Source of the DNA: JBHYGK01 sp051859045
GTDB taxonomy: Bacteria; Pseudomonadota; Gammaproteobacteria; Xanthomonadales; Xanthomonadaceae
DNA length: 64,000 nt
Direction of reading: 5' to 3'
Assembly (NCBI GenBank): GCA_051859045.1
Contig: JBHYGK010000045.1
Location: 62,001 to 126,000, forward strand
Shown here: in pieces, positions 60,501 through 64,000 of the stretch
How the letters are laid out: the number at the start of each line of letters is the position of its first letter
Position numbering within the stretch: the first letter of the stretch is position 1
Translations under genes and position numbers: made by a program
The notes under the pieces: model-generated
What the model was told of the DNA's origin: nothing
The model's input: only the letters and a program-made list of their open reading frames with translations
Database searches by the model: none

Positions 60501-63500
60501 GAGTGACCCGGCGGGGCTGTCGACGTCGCGCGAGGTGCTGCTGGCACCGTCGAACGGCGCGCCGGTGGTGGTGACGCCGCCGTCGAACCAGAGCGCGACG
60601 CGCGGGGCCTCGTACAGCTGGCAGGTGCCGGCGGACACGTTCGCGGATGGCGATGGCGATCCGCTGACGTGGTCGGCAACGAACCTGCCCCCGGGCCTGA
60701 CGTTCTCGCCGTCGACGCGCGTGATCTCGGGCGTGCCGACGACGCAGGGCAGCTGGACGGTCACGCTGTCGGTGTCCGACGGCCGCGGTGGCACGGCGTC
60801 CACGACGTTCACCCTGTCGGTGGGCGCGCCGGCCAACCAGGCGCCGGTGGTGGTGACGCCGCCGCCCAACCGGACCGCGACCCAGGGCAGCTTCTTCAGC
60901 TGGCAGGTGCCGGCGGACACGTTCGCGGATGGCGATGGCGATCCGCTGACGTGGTCGGCAACGAACCTGCCCCCGGGCCTGACGTTCTCGCCGTCGACGC
61001 GCGTGATCTCGGGCGTGCCGACGACGCAGGGCAGCTGGACGGTCACGCTGTCGGTGTCCGACGGCCGCGGTGGCACGGCCTCAGCGTCGTTCACCCTGAC
61101 GGTCGGGGCCGCGGCCAACCAGCAGCCGGTGGTGGTGACGCCGCCGCCGGCGCAGTCGGCCACGGTTGGCCAGCCTTGGAGCTGGACGCTTCCGGCTGGC
61201 ACGTTCGGCGATCCCGACGGCGACGCCCTGACGTACACGGCGTCGGGCATGCCGGTGTGGATGAGCTTCAACGGCTCCACCCGCGCCTTCGGCGGCACGC
61301 CGACGGTGGCGGGCACCTCGACCGTCACCGTGACCGCCAGCGATGGCCGCGGAGGCAGCGTCAGCACCACGTTCACCGTGACCGTGGCCGCTGCGCCGAC
61401 CGACCGTCCGCCGGTGGTCGTCAACCCCTGGGGGACCTTCGGGGCCACCGTCGGTGACTACCTCGACTTCACCATCGCGGGCATCTTCAGCGATCCCGAC
61501 GGACAAACGCTGACCTTTGGCCAGTCCGGCAAGCCCGGCTGGCTGACGTTCACGCCTGCGACCGGTCGCTTCCACGGCACGGTGCCGCAGTTCGCCGCGT
61601 GGCGCTCGTTCTACGTGACGATCACCGCGACCGATCCCGGCGGACTCTCCGCGAGCAGCGCGTTCGAGATCTACGTCGAAGGCGACGGCGATATCCCGCG
61701 CTTCCTCCAGCGGGTGGGCGGCGGCGAGGTCGTCGCGGCTGCCCCCGCCGCTCCGGTGGAGCAGCAGGCGCCGGCGCTGGCCTCCAAGCGCCAGGTCTTC
61801 ACGCTGGCCTCCACTGCCGCGCCGGCGGCGGCGCCGGCATCGAAGCTCGAGCGCAGCGTGATCGTCGAGCCGCTCCCCATGCCGGCACCGGCCGTGCGCG
61901 ACTGGGAAGAGATCACGCCGATCGATCCCGTCACGCCGATCGAGCCCGCGTCCGGCACGACCGTGCGCCGCACAGAGAGCTGGTTCACCTACGACCGTGA
62001 GAACCGGGTGCAGGTCTCCAACGGCCAGCTGCGCAACGGCCAGATCGTGGTCGAGCAGGGTGACTACCGCTCGTTCGCGCTGTCCTACGACGCGGTCGGC
62101 AACCAGATCGCCAAGCAGAGCTGGGTGCAGACCGCGGCCAACACGTGGACCCTGCAGGTCACGCAGTCGACCTACACGCTGCGCGGCGAGCTGCAGTCGG
62201 TGTTCGAGCCCCGCGCCATCGACGCCACCACCGTCGGCGTCAGCGAAGCCCGCACCTACGACGATGCGGGCCGCCTGATCGAGCGCCGAAGCTACTTCGG
62301 CTCGCAGGTCAACTTCCAGTACGTGGATCGCGAAGGCACCAGCTATTCGATCAACGTCGGGGGCTGGCTCGAGTCGGCCGAGACCTACGCCTACGACGCA
62401 GATGGGCGCCTGCTTCGACAGGTCTCGATGTCCCGACCCGAGGAGACCGTGCGCCGCTATCCGGTGGGTTCCAGCACCCCGGTGGACATCCCGGTCTGGC
62501 TGGTGGGGCGCGGCGAGGACTGGGGCAACGCGGCCGACCAGCGCACCGACTTGGCCGTGCTCACCCGGCGTGCCACGGTGAGCTACGAGGCGAGTGCCAC
62601 CACGGGCTATGACGCGGCGGGCCGCGTCCGCGGCTACACCTACACCGCGCCGGGCTACACCCACACCTACCGCTACGAGTACGAGGCCCGCGACAGCTAT
62701 CTCGAGAAGCGGGTGTCGGGCACTAGCAGCGATACCCGCTACAAGCCGGCCTCGACCACGCTGAGCTACGACGCGGCGGGTCGGCAGATGCTGCTGCGCG
62801 AGCGCATCGAGTACGGCGATGTGAAGGACCAGCTGCGCGCGTTCGCCTACAACGGCGACGGCCAGATCCTCACTCGCCGCGACGGCAGCATCGATCGCAA
62901 CACGGTGATCAACGACGGGCAGCAGCTGATGCCGCCGGGCTTCGACCAGGGCAGCGGCGAAGTGGCGTTGATGAACAACCATGCGTTCATCTACGCCGCA
63001 GGCCAGCAGGTGGCCAGCCTTGATCACGCCGGAAAGATCGACGTGCTCAGCCGCCTCACCGGCTTCAGCAACAGCAACGCGGGCCGCGGCCAGGTCCAGG
63101 TGCTGGCGGGCGAGACCCTGCAGGGCGTGGCGCAGCGCGTCTACGGCAACGCGAGCCTGTGGTACATCCTCGCGGCGGCCAACGGACTCACCGGGCCCGA
63201 GGACGCGCCGCCGGCCGGCACCACGCTGACCGTTCCCGAGGTCCGCACCAACCGCAACGACGCGGGCACCTTCAAGCCCTACAGCGCTAGCGAGATCACC
63301 GGGCCGACCGCGCCGGGGATCCCGTTCATCCCGCCGCCGCCGAAGGCGGGCTGCAACCCGCTGCAGATCATCATGATCGTGGTGGCGGTGGTGGTGACGA
63401 TCTACACCGCGGGCGCGGCGGCCAGCTCGATGGGCCTGACCACGGCGGGTGCCGGTGCGGGCGCTGGCACCGCTGCCGCGGGTACGGCAGCGGCGGGCAC

Positions 63501-64000
63501 CGCGACGGCGGCGACCGCCACGGCTACGGCCGCGACCGCCGCTGGCGTATCGGGTGGCGCGGTGCTGGCGGGTGGCGCCGGCCTGACCGCGGTCGCCGGC
63601 AGCTTCGCCGCGACGGCCGGCATTGGCCTGACCTCGGCGATCGCGGCAGGTGCAGGCGCCTTCGTCGGGTCGGTGGCCTCGCAGCTGGTCGGTAAGGCGC
63701 TGGGCGTCGTCGACAGCTTCAGCCTCCGGGGCGCCGTGGCGAGCGGTCTGACCGCCGGCTTCACCGCCGGGCTCGGCGCGGCATTTGGCGGCGGTGCAGC
63801 GCGGCTGGTCGCCGATGGCCGCTGGGGTGCCGCGGCTGCGCAGGGTGCGCTGGCCGGCGTTGGCAGCTATGCGGCGAACCGTATCGCCGGACAGCAGGCG
63901 AGCTTCAGCTGGCGCGCGGTGGCGGCGTCCGCCGTCTCCGCGGTCGCCAACGGCGCGCTCTCCAACGAGCTCTCGCCCGTGCTGGGCCGGATCCCGGATG
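48586..64000 (+). CDS. Giant RHS/YD-repeat, Ig-like-repeat and LysM protein (3' end beyond window)
   Basis: One open frame of 5138 codons with no stop before the window end. No signal peptide. Residues 25-70 are an RHS entry module (GAGAHFVNAATGNLVLQG, RGMPLSLLRTYNSQG). About residues 190-2800 are dense YD repeats (e.g. YDALGRL, YDAAGRT, YEYDTQGNL). About 2805-4370 hold some 15 Ig-like/He_PIG units (PVVVTPP..., FSDPDGDPLTYS...). YD repeats resume at 4466-4790. A LysM domain follows at about 4839-4886 (VLAGETLQGVAQRVYGNASL), then a membrane-like helix (4926-4945) and a glycine/alanine-rich region. RHS shells usually encase a C-terminal toxin; that end lies outside the window. It follows the FliA-like gene directly, which suggests coregulation with the export operon. 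Confidence 0.88.
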   Translation, partial: MVAVVSGNGLGLFDSSFDRLGVAMGGRDRLGAGAGAHFVNAATGNLVLQGHDESLLGRGMPLSLLRTYNSQGLQAGADGWMHGFEQTLVFEGASKSAPVVRVFRGDGSNTAFQWDATRGLYVSTDGAGAHDTIEATNGGWVLVEGSTRGESRFDAEGRLVSLRDGRTGTTAAMVYAKDGSGRLAEVQIDGGDALVFGYDGSGRLARISTREGGVLRSQVRYDYDALGRLTHVHADLTPDDAGDARWSTTRYTYEGSSLRVLRMEQGDGTVASYTWHADGRVRSVTVGDINDNDGDGTGRTTFFTYDAAGRTTHVADSAGRTWSYEWNADGQLGRVLAPAVDGQRAATRYEYDTQGNLSAVTDAAGRRTVFGYDAWGNRILERDAAGGTVQRTFDARQQVLAETRFTVADPDGVGPGQPSGALTTRYVYDTQARLRFIIDATGGVQEMRYASSGSGIGQLASTHDYTAARYAIAGLAANAAPALATVEGWASGQRAASTRVDLAYDVAGRLAGRTAYARVDASGAGIFDAATEATTYLYDAQGLLRRQDTLRGENRQVVDRTSFAYDGLGRLLSTVDASGAMTTYAWDDAGRRLVVTTAGGLVRTEVRNAAGELLTTTESTTGGLQGRVMQHYYDTQGRLVAVEDASGGRHYTFHDAAGRVVGEVDATGAFVERVYDAAGQLVERRAYDRSVTTAGWVVGGAVVLPTLASVRAAATGDAATIRRVTYSYDGAGRLAIERDAVGLETRYRYDAAGRLLQTTQVDTAAAGAPTRTTRILLDADGRRVGQLDAEGYLQEWTYDAAGRMVLSVRYATRSPASALAEGDLAALRPQAAAGDKRERFFFDGRGRQIATLDAEGYLVEYLHDDAGRLRTERAYARRLTGLAGGESLSNLVDAALGGGVRELRHAHDAMGRLATSLDHEGTTTRYTYDIAGRLVRTERAVGTSEIRENRLRYNALGQLIGELDAMAATRVLPGMSEAQLDQIYAQWGTVHRYDALGRRVESTDPDGHKTWYVHDASGRLTHTIRGVVSDAGVLNALGEVERTDYNAFGEAVASTRYAGRIATSQLATLAQALAAIASAEQDATISRTYTAQGRVATETGPLGHTTRWTYSAFGDVLTETRPPAGERALLIEHGYDRRGLRTSTVLDRAGIEASELLQLDAFGRVRVRTDALGASTTFAYDRLGRQVSSTLVVGGRGEVVSQAYDAWGRTLEQVDAMGRRTEYLYDDALRTVTVLTPEGVTMTTERNRHGETVSLTDAAGQATRYEYNARGQVVAVTAADQGREARTYDDRGLLLRETDASGRAVEYRYDALGRTLQRIEDPDGLALATRYRYDTAGRQVEVRDASGRLTRFTYDQAGQLVEQALDPSGLNLRTRFTWDAEGRQLTMTEGFGTAAARTVAYGYDVLGRRTSEVVAPGVLGLTTRYEYDDAGQLRRSIDAEGRATRYTYDEAGRLVHTIDPAGTVTRRWYDAVGREVASRTYAAVSVGPKLEAPTVGDIDALLPTTASAADPVGYRIHDRDGRLRFAIDALGHVTEISYDALGRAHQQIAYALPLALSTADQQALRAGELAPDTLATRLAGQVATARARFSIFDAVGRVRFEVVRQDLGQGSVGVVTERRYDAAGRVVANIAHATTVAWTPSLDTAALQQAITAAGGNAASQQRVTRMHHDGVGRVRYTVDDAGVVTAVEYDAAGRIEATHAYTAPISNPAAADAAAVEAALAGLGRRTTRYEYDNAGRQTDVVDALGRRERFGYDASGKRTSYTDRNNATWNYHYDAAGRLEHEDSPAVAVARYDAAGVLRESVLRIRTTIGYDRVGNVVARTENAGTSEARTTRYEYDARGRQVRTVFPDPGRYDRATGALVATGQAPAVTVTYDALDRAVVQTETLGQHAYRMFDAAGRLVYEIDEGGYVSRHTYNAFGDREGMVRYARAITVPAGERGLPKDAAWVAARLVPDAGDRTITTRYDGAGRRTSVEESAVTYVRADGSSAVGSPRTEFLYNVHGEVIRESVLLEGAPGQASARWAHTHRAYDELGRLVMTVDAEGHVTEFEYTANGELARQVEYARAIAVESVLPGVRPAPPPSGDAQTGFDRIQRFEHDALGRVVFQRVDRRFENTDGSSGVREVLTEQRYDGEGRVIEQIVDGQLTRTAYDALGRSVSLRESERAVLRDDAQALLQASPGLDLASASLYRQSSPFTSMRYDAFGNVLEVRRSATGWLQGQASPPAAAAGDQVMSYRLDWQGRVVAERNAAGIAQFHEYDAADRRTLTTYQLAGAGDTVANAGAWVESRASYDALGRQERVEVSRRLSNGTVEFDQVVSAEHNAFGEIVYRGDGRPRGTPAAGATYVYDGAGRLVSSNAEGGSWRNYGYDLAGRQRTREVWVNVGAGQRQIVLAQDLDRLGRTLREELAPHADINGPRASVLRRFDRWGNVVLLVDARGYETRFAYNEDNQVVRETKPLVKVLGEDGVESWQRPEQRWYYDALGRLVGTRDANGNVRRMTHDAAGRATIAFDAYGNPTRTAYDALGQARLTQDARGYITFRDFDAVGRVVGHGDLVATASGTSRRRTVLESYQLNQNGDRIGVTNALSQTHRYVYDSRGLVLRSQTAAGVVMTQAYDSQGQRTRETNGLRALTASSLVDRDGETVWRDEQTWDFDYFGRLIDHNDLAGRDYDYTYDPQSGQRLRETTQLAGAASLDRSTSWYANGRVAQIVEGANRFRYEYDAAGNRTLEESATRDGIGTEVRIRTQSYYDSHNRLVRVVQDDLVTGKRVFDLSYDYDAVGNRRRVVAQTGYGTGTSPIPVAYRAPEVIAVPEGRTLRAGRPAEFRIRLTDVFLDPEYDVLQIGVAQIVGGQASGLPAWLSHAIDPATGELVFTAGPGSSAALGQQLTLRLTATDSAQQSASVEFSLRVVFNSAPQSSQQGPAQFVVKTGRPFTAEFPAELYFRDLDVGDRLRIDVLAVFPPAPWLSIDNDNTSVARISGTPSAAQAGTYTVTLRARDEEGDGATRTVTLNVRANGAPTVVATPPAQEATLERAYELAMPLSSLFVDPDGDAMQVTASLEDGSALPAWLAFQFLNDRADPLLRLGGRVPADEVAGRTYRIRLLATDSDGASRSVVVSLALFANRAPVVVATPVVPAPRVNVDYRVELPISSLFRDPDGDALLLDLLHPGGFAATGWLRMTVDQAAGTIVLAGRPTSNANHAGARTVEIRARDADGLQVLLPLTLQVRGDTAPTFPMAPPDRNIGTGRSFSFAIPAATDADGDTLTYRAQMVVRERAETVPPTWVDTYVPLPSWLQFNSATRTFSGVAPLQTTAEPIRIRVRALDGINEAEAGFTISIVQAANSGPVAEFPLAPRAALEGSSVSWALPEGAFSDPDGDPLAYSAQVLMPAHRRLQWVNGVQMPVDVPAQWVALSTAGLSINASTGAISGAVRGLEFEDAGQPAFSGSLLIQVRAADTAGLAAFSVFTATVDLRPRGPTSSSHTIAIGETFSYRIPGFVDPEGGALAFSARLQGGGPLPSWLALSADGVLTGRATVPGTVVIELTVTDASGLTSTSLLTLVAANQPPVYAGGLSPQAATPGQAFSYQVPAGAFTDPNGDPLTYTATLSGGAALPGWLSFNAGTRTFSGTPGVAGSWTVQVSASDGASSASGTFTITVSNSAPVNAVALPNRSGGQGVAVAWDLPAGAFTDPNGDPLSYALEVERPGYWEYYEIRPGEPDARWVPAAWEAASSVGLAVNATTGRITGTPGLMWVPNGSEGGYDTVSTYRMRVVARDPAGASAQGVFTVGLNRPPVGPATLSQMVGVNANFSVQLYGFSDPDGQALTWSAVGLPSGVSLSPSGVLSGRLTTPGNRTFTVTVTDTGGLTASATMTLTTGNTAPTYVGGLPSSLAPAFGAPFSWQVPAGAFSDPNGDPLTYSMNQLVETPIWDQETGQWWTYVEERPLPAWLSFNASTRTLTGTPPDMTTLRLQVIASDPAGLSTSREVLLAPSNGAPVVVTPPSNQSATRGASYSWQVPADTFADGDGDPLTWSATNLPPGLTFSPSTRVISGVPTTQGSWTVTLSVSDGRGGTASTTFTLSVGAPANQAPVVVTPPPNRTATQGSFFSWQVPADTFADGDGDPLTWSATNLPPGLTFSPSTRVISGVPTTQGSWTVTLSVSDGRGGTASASFTLTVGAAANQQPVVVTPPPAQSATVGQPWSWTLPAGTFGDPDGDALTYTASGMPVWMSFNGSTRAFGGTPTVAGTSTVTVTASDGRGGSVSTTFTVTVAAAPTDRPPVVVNPWGTFGATVGDYLDFTIAGIFSDPDGQTLTFGQSGKPGWLTFTPATGRFHGTVPQFAAWRSFYVTITATDPGGLSASSAFEIYVEGDGDIPRFLQRVGGGEVVAAAPAAPVEQQAPALASKRQVFTLASTAAPAAAPASKLERSVIVEPLPMPAPAVRDWEEITPIDPVTPIEPASGTTVRRTESWFTYDRENRVQVSNGQLRNGQIVVEQGDYRSFALSYDAVGNQIAKQSWVQTAANTWTLQVTQSTYTLRGELQSVFEPRAIDATTVGVSEARTYDDAGRLIERRSYFGSQVNFQYVDREGTSYSINVGGWLESAETYAYDADGRLLRQVSMSRPEETVRRYPVGSSTPVDIPVWLVGRGEDWGNAADQRTDLAVLTRRATVSYEASATTGYDAAGRVRGYTYTAPGYTHTYRYEYEARDSYLEKRVSGTSSDTRYKPASTTLSYDAAGRQMLLRERIEYGDVKDQLRAFAYNGDGQILTRRDGSIDRNTVINDGQQLMPPGFDQGSGEVALMNNHAFIYAAGQQVASLDHAGKIDVLSRLTGFSNSNAGRGQVQVLAGETLQGVAQRVYGNASLWYILAAANGLTGPEDAPPAGTTLTVPEVRTNRNDAGTFKPYSASEITGPTAPGIPFIPPPPKAGCNPLQIIMIVVAVVVTIYTAGAAASSMGLTTAGAGAGAGTAAAGTAAAGTATAATATATAATAAGVSGGAVLAGGAGLTAVAGSFAATAGIGLTSAIAAGAGAFVGSVASQLVGKALGVVDSFSLRGAVASGLTAGFTAGLGAAFGGGAARLVADGRWGAAAAQGALAGVGSYAANRIAGQQASFSWRAVAASAVSAVANGALSNELSPVLGRIPD
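60615..60797 (+). repeat. Perfect 183-base repeat, copy 1 (inside Ig-like units)
   Basis: Identical base for base to 60897-61079, offset 282 bases (94 codons), which is one Ig-like unit. It encodes the stretch from SWQVPADTFADGDGDPLTWS to SDGRGGTA. Perfect identity between units whose neighbours have diverged means recent duplication or gene conversion. Confidence 0.95.
60897..61079 (+). repeat. Perfect 183-base repeat, copy 2 (inside Ig-like units)
   Basis: Second copy of the block at 60615-60797. Flanking sequence is only partly alike (SNQSATRGAS versus PNRTATQGSF before the block), so the identity covers about two thirds of the 282-base unit. Confidence 0.95.

Noticed and set aside
60390..61450. 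Minus-strand frames with repeated motifs opposite the Ig-like units
   Set aside because: The repetition simply mirrors the coding repeats of the plus-strand giant gene.
1..64000. CRISPR arrays, rRNA genes and transposase genes
   Set aside because: No regularly spaced short repeats, rRNA-like segments or DDE transposases were seen. The repeats in 57000-61700 are protein-domain repeats.

Overview
The window comes from a very GC-rich gammaproteobacterium. I infer the Lysobacter/Xanthomonas group from the YtrA-type GntR/ABC operon, a DUF2058 protein, a Thermus/Rickettsia-type isocitrate dehydrogenase and the overall codon use. The species is not determinable from sequence reading alone.

Layout. 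(1) 1-6000, core-like: the tail of an unrecognised gene; a GntR regulator, ABC ATPase, permease and acyltransferase operon behind a repeat-rich operator; then leftward DUF411, DUF2058 and membrane-protein genes. (2) 6076-8528, accessory: a divergent pair, a DUF6998 nuclease-fold protein and a DUF2075 nuclease-helicase, which could be a small defence module. (3) 8525-12758: a winged-helix regulator divergent from isocitrate dehydrogenase, with an inverted-repeat operator between them, and a secreted BNR-repeat protein. (4) 13180-27410, a genomic island of lower and mixed GC. It starts at a tRNA-Met-like 3' remnant with its terminator. A 1778-residue protein with several tyrosine-recombinase-like segments follows, then small membrane and secreted proteins, a decayed YkgJ gene, a candidate small-RNA locus, a 1436-residue SF1 helicase with a C-terminal nuclease and zinc ribbon, and a frame-broken BRCT-domain gene.

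(5) 28049-48465: one long rightward operon with mostly overlapping start and stop codons. It encodes a TPR protein, the flagellar export gate (FliO, FliP, FliQ, FliR, FlhB, FlhA), ATPase complex (FliH, FliI, FliJ), MS ring (FliF), rod and hook (FliE, FlgB, FlgC, FlgF, FlgG, FlgD, FlgE, a FliK-like protein), P and L rings (FlgA, FlgH, FlgI), reduced switch-like proteins and a FliA-like sigma factor. No flagellin, filament cap, hook-filament junction, stator, FlgM or chemotaxis gene is present. The gene in the FliG slot encodes only 149 residues, with no room for the torque domain. The FliM-like protein is short and lacks the CheY-binding N-terminus.

(6) 48586 to the window end: one uninterrupted reading frame of more than 5100 codons. 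It has an RHS/YD-repeat shell, about 15 Ig-like (He_PIG/cadherin-like) repeats, a second YD block, a LysM domain and a hydrophobic Ala/Gly-rich region, and it continues past the window. The most exciting reading is a flagellum-derived, probably non-rotating secretion apparatus linked through a dedicated sigma factor to a giant polymorphic-toxin-like surface protein. The gene content is seen directly; the functional link is inference.
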